A stretch of 64,000 nt of DNA from Archangium violaceum Cb vi76. Its GTDB lineage: Bacteria > Myxococcota > Myxococcia > Myxococcales > Myxococcaceae. Shown here in pieces: positions 34,472 to 43,343 of the stretch (the stretch's first letter is position 1; each line of letters begins with the position of its first letter). The position numbers and the translations under genes are program-made. Below the pieces are notes generated by a model. It made no database searches. It had not been told where the DNA came from and saw only the letters and a program-made list of their open reading frames with translations. The stretch spans positions 1 to 64,000 of the forward strand of contig NZ_JPMI01000277.1 of the NCBI RefSeq assembly GCF_000733295.1, written 5' to 3'.

Positions 34472-35182
34472 ATGAACCCCGAAGACCTGCCTCAAGGCCC
34501 GTACAAGGCGGAACCCGAGCCAGCCGCTCCTCCCCCGGTGCGCCAGCCGTGGCCTCCGGTGTGCGCGGCCGTCCTCGGGGGCTCGGTGGCCCTCTTCGTC
34601 CTGGACCTCCTGCTCGCCCGGTCCGGAGCCAACCCGGGGGCGCTCGGGCCCGTCTTCCAGCGGATTGCCCTCTTCGGGCCGCTCGTCCAGAACGGGGAGT
34701 ACTGGCGGGTGCTGAGCTGCGTCTTCTCGCACGGAGGCCCCCTCCACCTGGCCTTCAACATGTGGGTGGGCTACTCCATCGGCTTCCCCTTGGAGCGGGC
34801 CATCGGCAGCGGGCGCTTCCTGGTGCTCTCCCTCATGGCCGCGCTCGGCTCCTCGGCCTTCGCCCTCTTCTTCAACTTCGACGTGCCCACCGTGGGGGCA
34901 TCGGGGATGATCCTGGGCTGGGCGGGGGCCATGGTCGTCATCGCCACGCGCGAGTTCCGCAAGAGCCTCTTCGTCTGGCTGGCCCAGGTGGCGGTGCTCA
35001 GCCTGCTGCCCGGGGTGAGCTGGGCCGGACACCTCGGAGGCTTCCTCTTCGGCGTGCCCGTGGGCTTCGCCCTGCTCTCCGGTCACCGCGCCTTCGCTCG
35101 CGCCGCCCCCCTGCTGCTCGCCGTCGCCACGGTGGCGGTCTACCTCACGGCCCACCCGGAGCGTTTCAGCGGTCCAGGCTGA
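34472..35182 (+). CDS. Rhomboid-family intramembrane serine protease
   Basis: 236 aa, about six membrane helices after a Pro-rich cytoplasmic start. YWRVLSCVFSHGGPLHLAFNMW holds the conserved His/Asn helix, VGASGMILG is the GxSG nucleophile, and SWAGHLGGFLFG gives the catalytic histidine. It should cleave single-span membrane proteins inside the inner membrane. Substrates are unknown. The start at 34472 has only a weak ribosome site. Confidence 0.88.
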   Translation: MNPEDLPQGPYKAEPEPAAPPPVRQPWPPVCAAVLGGSVALFVLDLLLARSGANPGALGPVFQRIALFGPLVQNGEYWRVLSCVFSHGGPLHLAFNMWVGYSIGFPLERAIGSGRFLVLSLMAALGSSAFALFFNFDVPTVGASGMILGWAGAMVVIATREFRKSLFVWLAQVAVLSLLPGVSWAGHLGGFLFGVPVGFALLSGHRAFARAAPLLLAVATVAVYLTAHPERFSGPG

Positions 35183-35331
35183 GCGCGTTGAAGCCGGGTC
35201 GAGAGGAGTCTCCCCGCATCCGCTGCTCGTGTTCGATTGAGCACGAAGGAAGGCGACTGGCCGTCGCGCGTCGCCTGGAACCGCGGCTCCCTGGCGCGGT
35301 GAGCCGCTGAGGGTGGGTGGCGCGGCTCACG

Positions 35332-36324
35332 TCAGCGGGACGGGCTCGAAGTGGACAGGCCGAGCGCAGTCAGGACGAGCGGCATGGCAAGCTCGCGGAT
35401 ACGGGTGGACAGCTCCTCGTCCGCGGTGGTGTCGAGCGAGCGGCACGCCAGCGGGAAGGCCAGCTCCAGGTCGACGCGCACATCCAGCACCAGCTCGTCG
35501 AGCACCTGGCCCGCGTCACTCCGCCCCACCTTCGACACCGCGCTGGCGAGACGCGCCGGGTTGACCAGGCGTTCGGCCCACCCCACCAGCGCGTCGAGAG
35601 ACAGCGGCTGGTGGGGATTCCAGGCCTCGCTCTCGTCGAAGCGACCCTCGTTGAACTCGTCGATCTTCCGCTTGAAGGAGACTCGCTGGCCTGGGGCCGC
35701 GCGTTGATCGACCTTGATGACGAGGCCCTCGGCCACGTTGTTCTCGATGAGCGGAAGTCCCAGCAGCGCGGGGATACGGGTCGGCGCACGCGTGGGCACT
35801 GCCCCCATCTCGGAGCGAGTCCCCCGCCGCACCACGGGCGGCGTCAGCAGACCCGCCTCGCGGGCCACCGCCTCCACTTCGTGGTGGGCCAGCAGCACGC
35901 CCTCGTCCTCCTCCGAGTGCGCCACCAGGATGTCGAACGGGGACCACCGCAAGTCCGGCGCATACCAGATGCCCGTCTGCACCGGAGACATCCCCGGCAT
36001 CGCGGGCACGTCCGGATGCGGGTAGTGGCCGCCGAAAAGCTCGCCGTAGATGTACACGGCATCCCCTTCAGCCCCCACCGAGCGGGCGATGGTCCGAGCC
36101 GCGGCGCCAAGCTGGGCACGCAGCAGTTGCCACCCGAAGAAGGGCTCCTCCTCCGTCAGCCAGGCCTTGCGCTTGCCGAAGTGGACCTGCCCCGCGCCCA
36201 CCGCCACCACGAGCTGGGCACCATGGAGCTTCTCCAGGGCCACCCAGGACCCTCCGGGTGCGGGCTGCGCCCTGGGCTCACCCGAAGCTGGCATCTTGGC
36301 GTACGGACGGAAGCGCATGACCAT
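35332..36324 (-). CDS. RNA ligase, Rnl2-like
   Basis: 330 aa from ATG 36324 (ATG 36318 two codons later is equally possible). The nucleotidyltransferase motif I is EKLHGAQLVV near residue 31, with Lys as the AMP-accepting residue (KxxG). EGLVIKV (motif IV) and FKRKIDEFNE (motif V) follow at the right spacing, and YIYGELFGGHYPHP fits motif III of Rnl2 (YGELFGG). The C-terminal third is helical, as in Rnl2-type ligases. It should seal nicks in RNA duplexes using ATP. Such proteins are scattered in bacteria with unknown biological targets. Transcribed alone, with unrelated neighbours. Confidence 0.8.
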   Translation of the reverse strand: MVMRFRPYAKMPASGEPRAQPAPGGSWVALEKLHGAQLVVAVGAGQVHFGKRKAWLTEEEPFFGWQLLRAQLGAAARTIARSVGAEGDAVYIYGELFGGHYPHPDVPAMPGMSPVQTGIWYAPDLRWSPFDILVAHSEEDEGVLLAHHEVEAVAREAGLLTPPVVRRGTRSEMGAVPTRAPTRIPALLGLPLIENNVAEGLVIKVDQRAAPGQRVSFKRKIDEFNEGRFDESEAWNPHQPLSLDALVGWAERLVNPARLASAVSKVGRSDAGQVLDELVLDVRVDLELAFPLACRSLDTTADEELSTRIRELAMPLVLTALGLSTSSPSR

Positions 36325-36370
36325 GGCCGTAAGAGGACGCCGGGCCTGGAGGGGAGCTGACACCTCCGCC

Positions 36371-37135
36371 CTACTTCGCTGCTTCGGCGCGCCGCTTCTG
36401 GAGGAAGGCGACCACCCGCTCGATGAGCGCGTACGGAATGGGCGCGTTCAGCGGGAACTTGAGCGTGTCCTTCGCGTCGCGGTACGGCGCGAGCTCCTTC
36501 TCGATGGGATCGTCCGAGCGGTAGACCGGGTAGAGCCCGATGTGGTGTTTCCAGGCCGCGAAGTACACCGCGTTCCGCTCGTCGAGCATGAGCGCGGGCA
36601 TCCCATAGCTGATCTTCTCGTCGGCCCTGGGGAGCACCTTGCGGATCGTCTTGCGCACCTTCTGGAGGATGGCCTGGACGTCCTCGGGAGCCGCGGCGAT
36701 GTACGCGTCGATGCTGGAGGGCTTGTCTGCCTTGGCGCCCTTCTTGGCCGGTGGGGACTTCGGGACGGCCTTCGCGCGGGGCGTCTCGCCACTGCCCGGC
36801 CGGAAGCGCATGACACTCCACACGGAGTCGAGCGCGACCTGGCGCACGCCCTCGATGCCCTGGCGCTCCAGGTGCTTCCACAGAATGTCCCGGTTGAGGT
36901 CCGTGTCCAGCTGTCCCGCCTTGGGGTAGGCCGCCCACGCGATGCGGTCCTGCTTCGCGGCCTCGACAAGGGGCGCGCACTTGCTGTCCACCTCGGCGAG
37001 CGTCTTGACGAAGACGAGGACACCTTCCTTGGCCGAGGTCGTGGTCGTGACGTCGTCGAGGTCCACGTCCCTGGGCTTGCCGAGGACACGGAGCTTCATA
37101 CCGTCCTTGAGGTTCAACTTCTTCGCGAGGCTCAT
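36371..37135 (-). CDS. DUF3052-like plus DUF1801 fusion protein
   Basis: 254 aa. Residues 1-115 resemble DUF3052: LKDGMKLRVLGKPRDVDL, then AAYPKAGQLDTDLNRDILW and VALDSVWSVMRFRPG. A Lys/Ala/Pro linker leads to a DUF1801/YdhG domain at 140-250 (SSIDAYIAAAPEDVQAILQK, ISYGMPALML, FPLNAPIPYALI). Both domains are of unknown function; the second is the same family as the protein at 33777-34301. Its ATG overlaps the stop of the reductase gene upstream (ATGA), so the two are coupled. Confidence 0.8.
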   Translation of the reverse strand: MSLAKKLNLKDGMKLRVLGKPRDVDLDDVTTTTSAKEGVLVFVKTLAEVDSKCAPLVEAAKQDRIAWAAYPKAGQLDTDLNRDILWKHLERQGIEGVRQVALDSVWSVMRFRPGSGETPRAKAVPKSPPAKKGAKADKPSSIDAYIAAAPEDVQAILQKVRKTIRKVLPRADEKISYGMPALMLDERNAVYFAAWKHHIGLYPVYRSDDPIEKELAPYRDAKDTLKFPLNAPIPYALIERVVAFLQKRRAEAAK

Positions 37136-37905
37136 GGAGTCACCTTCTCGGGCGTCCCCGAGGCGGTGTCAACGGCCGGACTTCCGTTCTCCCTGGCCGA
37201 CCCGGCTCGCTCCCCGCCGGAAGTGAGCGTCTTCCGCCGGGCAAGCTCCGCTTCGGTCGGCGTCTCCAACGCGAATGACCCGCTCTTCACCTCCCCGGCG
37301 CGTTCGTACGTCGCGATGACGACGCCAGTGGGTGCGGCCGCGGACCTGGTGAGCTTCAGGGCACCGGGCGCGATGTCGGTCCCGAACAGCCGTTTCCCTC
37401 GACCCAGCAGCACCGGGTAGATGAGGAGACGCAGCTCATCGACGAGCTGATGGGCGAGCAACGTCTGGAGCAACTCGCTGCTGCCCTGAACGAGCAACAC
37501 CGGACCCTCCTGCTTCTTGAGCGCGCGCACCGCGTCCGCGACGTCCTTGCCGAGCCACTGCGTGTTCTTCCAGGTGAGCGTCTCGGGAGCGTGGGTGGCC
37601 ACGTACTTGGTCGCGCGGTTGAACGTCTCCGCGACCTGGGCGTTCACCGCGTCGAAGGTGCTCTTCGTGGGATCGGTCTCGATGTGGGGCCAATGCGCCG
37701 CGAAGATGTCATAGGTGCGCCGGCCGAGAAGGAGGTCGAAGGGCTGTGAAAAGCCTTCGCCGAGCGACGCACCAATGGCGTCATCCCAATACGGCACCGT
37801 CCAGCCGCCGAACTTGAAGCCACCGCTCGGATCCTCCTCCGGACCACCCGGCGCCTGCATCACGCCATCGAGACTGACGAAAGCTCCGGCCACGACTCTC
37901 CGCAT
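37132..37905 (-). CDS. Dihydrofolate reductase-family (RibD C-terminal-like) protein
   Basis: 257 aa from ATG 37905 with a strong AAGGAG six bases upstream. It shows the RibD-C/DHFR-like fold: RRVVAGAFVSLDGVMQAPGG, DLLLGRRTYDIFAAHWP, LLVQGSSELLQTLLAHQLVDEL and YPVLLGRGKRLF. Stand-alone members of this family are NADPH-dependent reductases of unknown substrate. The C-terminal 45 residues after ATYERAG are an unstructured extension. Overlaps the DUF3052/DUF1801 gene. Confidence 0.85.
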   Translation of the reverse strand: MRRVVAGAFVSLDGVMQAPGGPEEDPSGGFKFGGWTVPYWDDAIGASLGEGFSQPFDLLLGRRTYDIFAAHWPHIETDPTKSTFDAVNAQVAETFNRATKYVATHAPETLTWKNTQWLGKDVADAVRALKKQEGPVLLVQGSSELLQTLLAHQLVDELRLLIYPVLLGRGKRLFGTDIAPGALKLTRSAAAPTGVVIATYERAGEVKSGSFALETPTEAELARRKTLTSGGERAGSARENGSPAVDTASGTPEKVTP

Positions 37906-38010
37906 GAATTGCTCCTTGTTTTGCCTCATGGACGGCCCCCGGCCGCCAAAATCATCGGTCGGCCGTTCGAAATCGCCTCGGACGCGTTCGCCCCTCAGGG
38001 GCCTGCATTT

Positions 38011-38130
38011 TTACAGCTCGGACGGGATACACCGGACGGTCGTGCGCGAGACACCCAGGACGTCCGCGGCGGCCAGGAACAAGCCTCGTAGTGAGCATTC
38101 CAGCCCCCGATCGATGGCCCGGCGCGCCAT
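38011..38130 (-). pseudogene. C-terminal fragment of a Fis-type HTH regulator
   Basis: 39 codons ending at 38011 read MARRAIDRGLECSLRG, then LFLAAADVLGVSRTTVRCIP and SEL. AADVLGVSRTTV is a Fis-like helix-turn-helix of the sort at the end of NtrC-family activators and other regulators. Nothing upstream extends it, so it is a fragment of a lost gene. It lies in the otherwise empty 340-base gap before the cyclophilin gene, whose own AAGGAAGGAAAG site is at 38231-38242. Confidence 0.35.
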
Positions 38131-38245
38131 GGCGCTGGGTAACGAGCGCGCGGGTGGTCTACAAACTGGAACAGTCGCGGACCTGGACTACATGCTCCGC
38201 GCGGACATCGCTTCCCCACCCGTTCCATAAAAGGAAGGAAAGAAC

Positions 38246-38761
<516 letters not shown>

Positions 38762-38763
38762 TG

Positions 38764-38826
38764 GGTGTCCAGCGGGAGGCGGTCCTCGGGGCCGCCCTCC
38801 GCTCCCCCCTGCCCTTGCTGGACACC
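38764..38826. terminator. Two-tier inverted repeat between convergent genes
   Basis: GGTGTCCAGC (38764-38773) pairs perfectly with GCTGGACACC (38817-38826), and inside it GGAGGCGG (38775-38782) pairs with CCGCC(C)TCC (38792-38800) with one bulge. It lies just after ppiB and before the 3' end of the SGNH hydrolase gene on the other strand, where a bidirectional terminator is expected. No T-run. Confidence 0.5.
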
Positions 38827-38864
38827 ATGACGACCTGGCGCAGTGGAACCTGCGAAACGAACGC

Positions 38865-40319
38865 TCAGTCCTTCCAGGCGTCGAGCAGCTTGAGCAGGGT
38901 CTCCGCCAGCCGGGTGTTCTGGTAGATCTCCCTCATGATCCGGATGGGCGACGAGTAGAGCGAGTCGCTGGCGAAGATCGCGGACCAATCCAGGGCATCT
39001 GGATTGATATCCGCGCCATCGACCTTCACACCGGCGTCTCGCATCACCTTCAAGAACTCCCAGGCCATGAGTCCATGACCGATCGCGCCCGGGTGGACTC
39101 CGTCGAGACCGATCAACCCGCCCTGACGGAGCCGGCCGGTCTCGTCCGCGTGGTAATACTTGGAATCGACCTTGGGGTAGATGAATTCGAAGCCGCTCGG
39201 ATATTGATACGGCGGCTGGGCGTCGTTCCTCTTCCAGGCGATGTCGTGAAACGCCTTGCAGAGATCGACGATGAAGAATCTCGGCTTCCCCGCTCGCGCG
39301 TTCGCGGCCTTGACCAGGCTCTTGATGGTGTCGTTGTACCGGTGGATGCACCGATCGATGTGCAACGCATCCTGGAGGGACAGCTGGTACTTCGAGGTGT
39401 GGGCGAACTCCTCCTCGAAGGGGAAGTACGTGTAGTACTTGTAATAGATGGAGCCGTCGATCTCGTAGGTCTCGCCCACTCCCTTGGCCAGGGGGGCGAT
39501 GGTCACCTCCGGCACCGTCCCCACGAAGACGCGCCAGTCCTGCGCCTTGTTGGTGGCCATGATCCGAGTGACCTCGTTCATGAGGTGTTCGTACTCCGGG
39601 GCGAAGTCTTCGGGGTGCCAGAGGTTCCAGCCGAAAGAGTCACGCTCGAAATAGCCGAGCCGGTAGGGGCGATTCCTGGGATCGTTCGGGGTCTGCTGGA
39701 TGCGGAGCTGAATCACCGTGGCCAGTGCGTTGTTCGCGCCCAGCCAGAGCAGCAGGTTCTCCACGCCCTCGGCCCGGGCATGATGTTCCAGCCAGCCGAG
39801 CTGGCTGATGCCATCGAGCGCCGGATCCAGCTGCGGATTCAGCACCTTGAGCGCGGTCCGGTAGTACGAGGCATTCGGTACGCCCAGGAACTCATCCCGG
39901 CGGCCCTTGGCGGCCCGGATGGCCTGCTTGCAGACGGCGGGCGTCACCTGCCAGGCATCGGCGACGGTGGCCCCCCAGAACGCCGCGTTGTGCCAGAAAC
40001 GGTCCCCGCCGGGATAGGGCGTGTTCTCGCGGCCCTCGCCTCTTTCGTAGAAGGTCTCCGATTCGTCGAGCACATCGTTGATGGTCTGGAGAACCGTCAG
40101 CCACTCGAAGCTGCGGATGTTGCCTCCATAGCGCGCCTCCAACCGGCGCATGACCCGCTCGAGATCCACGGGCAGACCGCCGTGCGGCCAGACTGGGTAG
40201 CGATAGGGGTCGGCCTGAAGCACCTGGGCGATCAACGTCGAGTAGCACTGATCCGTCCGGGCGCTCGACAGGGAGCGGAACCCCTGCGCGAGACTGTCTC
40301 CCATCGTGAAGAGCTTCAT
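38865..40319 (-). CDS. SGNH/GDSL-type hydrolase
   Basis: 484 aa from ATG 40319, preceded by GAGGAGGGGGGA; upstream frame looks non-coding. Block I (nucleophile) is KLFTMGDSLAQGF at residues 2-14, block III is LLLWLGANNALATV, and block V is GLIGLDGVHPGAIGHGLMAWE with the catalytic Asp and His. The protein is long for the family because of a 150-residue insert (FWGATVADAWQ, YYKYYTYFPFEEE). No signal peptide. Esterase or lipase activity is likely; substrate unknown. Confidence 0.8.
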   Translation of the reverse strand: MKLFTMGDSLAQGFRSLSSARTDQCYSTLIAQVLQADPYRYPVWPHGGLPVDLERVMRRLEARYGGNIRSFEWLTVLQTINDVLDESETFYERGEGRENTPYPGGDRFWHNAAFWGATVADAWQVTPAVCKQAIRAAKGRRDEFLGVPNASYYRTALKVLNPQLDPALDGISQLGWLEHHARAEGVENLLLWLGANNALATVIQLRIQQTPNDPRNRPYRLGYFERDSFGWNLWHPEDFAPEYEHLMNEVTRIMATNKAQDWRVFVGTVPEVTIAPLAKGVGETYEIDGSIYYKYYTYFPFEEEFAHTSKYQLSLQDALHIDRCIHRYNDTIKSLVKAANARAGKPRFFIVDLCKAFHDIAWKRNDAQPPYQYPSGFEFIYPKVDSKYYHADETGRLRQGGLIGLDGVHPGAIGHGLMAWEFLKVMRDAGVKVDGADINPDALDWSAIFASDSLYSSPIRIMREIYQNTRLAETLLKLLDAWKD

Positions 40320-40542
40320 TCCCCCCTCCTCGCGTATCGCTCCACGTTTGGAGCAGCCCACGAGCATGCCCGAGTTGGCTCGCGAGGGGAGCCGGGCCTG
40401 AAGTGCAAGAGGCTGTTCAGCAGGTTGCTCTTCGCGGGTGGGGAGCGCGACCCGCATTTATTGATCCTCGTCAATGCGGGCGAGGGCGCCCCTGCCCTAC
40501 TGTCGAGGCCACACCGTCGCTGAACGCTCTAGAACCCTCGAA

Positions 40543-41208
40543 ATGAACACCACTCGCCTTCACTCCCGCTCCCTGGGGATTCTCTTCCTCCTGCCGTTCT
40601 TCGCCTACGGCATCGGCACCGCGCTCGTCACCTCCGTCCTGAAGGAGCCGGTGCACCTGGCCGCGGTGGTCGGTCAGAGGACTCCATTCGTCGGGGGCGC
40701 GCTGCTGCTCCTGTTGAACTCCATCACCGTCGTCGGGATTGGCGTGCTGTTCTTTCCGATACTCCGTGAGCGGAGCCCGAGCATCGCCGTCGCGTACGTC
40801 TGCACGCGGGTGATGGAGGCGTTGCTCCTCCTCGTCGGGGTGGTGTTCCTTCTGTCCATCCTTCCACTCGGAGAATCCGCACAAGGGCAGACGACGCCGG
40901 ATCTGGTCACCCTGGTCAAACTCCTCTCGAAGGGGAACTTCTGGGCGTACCAGCTCGCGATGATCATCCTGGGGGCCGGAAGCGTGCCGTTCTGCCTGTC
41001 GCTGTACCGGTCCCGGCTGCTGCCCTCGTTCCTCCCGCTGGTGGGCGCGGTGGGCTACGGGCTTCTGGCGCTGGGGTCCGTGGTCGAGCTCTTCGGGCTG
41101 CCGTGGGGCGTCCTCTTCTCCGGGCCCGGAGGCCTGTTCGAGCTGTTCCTCGGCGGCTGGCTCATCGCCAAGGGGTTCCGGACGGTCACGCCTTCCGTCG
41201 CGGCGTAG
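40543..41208 (+). CDS. DUF4386 membrane protein
   Basis: 221 aa, six predicted helices. The start and motifs (RSLGILFLLPFFAYGIGTAL, FVGGALLLLLNSITVVGIG, AVAYVCTRVMEALLLLVG) match DUF4386, small integral membrane proteins of unknown role. Its last 23 bases overlap the end of the Crp-family gene on the opposite strand. The pairing of a DUF4386 protein with a Crp/Fnr-type regulator is seen in many genomes by recollection, and suggests the regulator controls it. Confidence 0.8.
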   Translation: MNTTRLHSRSLGILFLLPFFAYGIGTALVTSVLKEPVHLAAVVGQRTPFVGGALLLLLNSITVVGIGVLFFPILRERSPSIAVAYVCTRVMEALLLLVGVVFLLSILPLGESAQGQTTPDLVTLVKLLSKGNFWAYQLAMIILGAGSVPFCLSLYRSRLLPSFLPLVGAVGYGLLALGSVVELFGLPWGVLFSGPGGLFELFLGGWLIAKGFRTVTPSVAA

Positions 41209-41791
41209 CCGGCTTGCCGCGCGTGGCGATGCGCTTCCGGATCCGGCTCAGCGACTCGGGCTTCACGCCGATGTAGCTGGCCAGCTGGTACTGGGGAATC
41301 CGCTGGAAGATCTCCGGCCGCGTCTTCGAGAGTTTGAGGTAGCGCTGCTCCGGGCTATCGGTGAGATAGGAGGCGAGCCGCTCCTGCTGTTCCGCCAGGA
41401 CCTTCTGCATCGCCATCCGGGAGATGCTTTCGAAGCGCGGGAAGCGTCGATACAGGTCCTGCTCGCGTTGCGCGTTGCCTACCACCACCGTGGTGTCCTC
41501 CGCGCAGACCAGGAAGTGATCCGCCGGGGTCTGGTTCATCAGGCTGTGAATCGAGAGGACCCAGTCGTCCTCGGTGAAGAAGCCGTTGCTCCGCTCTTCA
41601 CCGTCGACGACGTAGTACTGGCGGACGCAGCCCTGGAGGACGAAGTAGGCCTCGGTGCAGACCTGGCCCGCCATGAGCAGGTGCGTGCCCTTCGGACAGG
41701 ACTTCACCACCATGCTGTCCAGGATGGCCTGGGCTTCCTCGTCCGACAGAGGTGCGATGCGGCGGAAGTAGTCGACGAGCTTCTGTTTCAT
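41186..41791 (-). CDS. Crp/Fnr-family transcriptional regulator
   Basis: 201 aa from ATG 41791. N-terminal cyclic-nucleotide-binding-like domain: VKSCPKGTHLLMAGQVC, AYFVLQGCVRQYYV. C-terminal winged helix: RIPQYQLASYIGVKPESLSRIRKRI, the DNA-reading helix being ESLSRIRKR. No Fnr-type cysteine cluster, so it is not an oxygen sensor of that kind, and the Arg/Ser contacts of cAMP-binding Crp are not evident. A member of the Yeiv-like small regulators common beside DUF4386 genes. Converges with and overlaps the DUF4386 gene. Confidence 0.85.
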   Translation of the reverse strand: MKQKLVDYFRRIAPLSDEEAQAILDSMVVKSCPKGTHLLMAGQVCTEAYFVLQGCVRQYYVVDGEERSNGFFTEDDWVLSIHSLMNQTPADHFLVCAEDTTVVVGNAQREQDLYRRFPRFESISRMAMQKVLAEQQERLASYLTDSPEQRYLKLSKTRPEIFQRIPQYQLASYIGVKPESLSRIRKRIATRGKPATPRRKA

Positions 41792-41974
41792 GAGCGTGTT
41801 CTGGTGGGCGGGCGCAGGGGCCCCAGGGTACACGCCTCCTGGACCAGATGCTGCATGACTCTCCATCCGGGGGCGGGAGCCGCGCTGGAACTCCAGCATG
41901 CGCTTGACTCTGCCCCAGGGGCAGACCTCCACCCTCCGCGCATGTCACCCAGACACAGATCGCGGAGGACCCTC

Positions 41975-42348
41975 ATGGTTGTAGCACTCGGAGCACTCGC
42001 CCTGCTGGTGGACGCGACGGTGGGCACGTGGTGGTGGATGGGGCGCGCGCTCTTCGAGCCGGGCACCGTGGAGCAAGCGTTGGCGGAGCGGGGCGAGACA
42101 CTGGAGGTGCCACCCGGACAGCGAGCCGACGCCTCGAGCTGGCAGGTGGCCCCGGGTGTGCAGCTGCACCACGTGGCCGTGGGCCAGGGGCGAGACCTCG
42201 TCGTCGTGCACGGCGGCCCGGGCCTGCCCCCGGCAGCTCCGTGGCGCGCGGCCGTCCTCGCCAGCCGCGGGACCTGCAGACGTTCCTACGGGTGGGCGCG
42301 CCGCCCGCTTCCTCGTGGCACACCGAGCTCGCGCTGGCCTGGGAGTAG
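41975..42348 (+). pseudogene. Alpha/beta hydrolase, internally deleted
   Basis: ATG 41975 (GGAGGA upstream) gives a signal/anchor helix (VVALGALALLVDATVGTWWW) and the first strands of a proline-iminopeptidase-like hydrolase, up to the oxyanion motif DLVVVHGGPGLP. Then the frame degenerates. In another frame LQTFLRVGAPPASSWHTELA, LAWE and a stop at 42348 look like the original C-terminus. The nucleophile, acid and histidine are lost, so about two thirds of the gene has been deleted. Confidence 0.6.
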
Positions 42349-42544
42349 ATCCTTCCAACAACCGCAGCACCTGGGCGCCGTCTCCAGGCCAACGGGGGTC
42401 TCATCCTGGAGGACCCATTACGACCCCGATCCCGCTCACTACCTTGCTCGCACACAAGACGAATAGACGCCCTCGTTGCGGCCTCTGCCTCGGAATCCTC
42501 GAAGGCGCGGATGCGGGGGCTCTACCTTCGGCAAGGAGCCAACG

Positions 42545-43333
42545 ATGAAGCGCTTCAAGGCGATGGTCTCTCTTTTCGCGATGACCATGACCGGGTGTTA
42601 CGCCACCTACTACGACCCCTACTATTACGACTACGCCTATTACGACCCATACTGGTACGGCTACGACGCGTACTACGCCTACAGTTGGGTCGATCCCTAT
42701 GGCGTCTACTACTTCTCCGCGCCGGTCACGGCTCAGGTCGATGTGAACGCGGCCGCGACGGCGATCGCCGACCGGGCCAACACGTACTACACCCCTGCCG
42801 GGTGCGCGGGGGCGGTGGCCTCGGGCTCCACGGTGACCTACAACTTCAACAACTGCTCTGGCGCCTTCGGGCTGAACTCGGTCTCCGGGACCGTGCGGCT
42901 CGAGCTCTCGGAGACCAACGGCCAGCTCGTCCTCAAGGCCTCCTCCACGGACCTGACCGCGGGTGGACGCCCCTATATCCTCGATCTGGACGCGGTCGCC
43001 ACGCGCTCGGGCACCCAGCGAGTGGTGACGATGACGTCACGCAGCCGCTCTCCAGACACGGCTGACTCCCGGAATGAGCAGATCACCATGAACTGGGAGC
43101 AAGGGAGCGGATGCGTGACCATGAATGGCCAGGGCGGTAGCACCCGCGACGATTTGACCACCACCGCGACCGTCTCCAACTTCCAGCGCTGCGAGAACCA
43201 GTGCCCCTCCGCGGGCAAGGTGACGGTGGAGAGCAAGGACGGCGCCTTCACCACGGAGTTCAACGGCTCCTCGACCGCCACCGTCACCGGGCCCGACGGA
43301 GACACGAAGCGCTACGAGCTCAACTGCCCGTGA
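42545..43333 (+). CDS. Secreted lipoprotein with Tyr-rich N-terminus
   Basis: 262 aa. The signal MKRFKAMVSLFAMTMTGC ends in a lipobox. Residues 19-55 are extremely Tyr-rich (YYDPYYYDYAYYDPYWYGY and on), about half tyrosine. The rest is a beta-rich domain of unknown family (STVTYNFNNCSGAFGL, VSGTVRLELSETNGQLVLKA, TVTGPDGDTKRYELNCP) with three cysteine pairs possible. It should sit on the outer membrane. Tyr-rich stretches may bind glycans, metals or other proteins, or become cross-linked; none is shown here. Ends 10 bases from the convergent ppk2 gene. Confidence 0.75.
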   Translation: MKRFKAMVSLFAMTMTGCYATYYDPYYYDYAYYDPYWYGYDAYYAYSWVDPYGVYYFSAPVTAQVDVNAAATAIADRANTYYTPAGCAGAVASGSTVTYNFNNCSGAFGLNSVSGTVRLELSETNGQLVLKASSTDLTAGGRPYILDLDAVATRSGTQRVVTMTSRSRSPDTADSRNEQITMNWEQGSGCVTMNGQGGSTRDDLTTTATVSNFQRCENQCPSAGKVTVESKDGAFTTEFNGSSTATVTGPDGDTKRYELNCP

Positions 43334-43343
43334 TGGGTGGACG

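Noticed and set aside
38764-38826. Insertion-sequence terminal inverted repeats
   Set aside because: The arms enclose only about 43 bases with no transposase, and the position between convergent gene ends fits a terminator.
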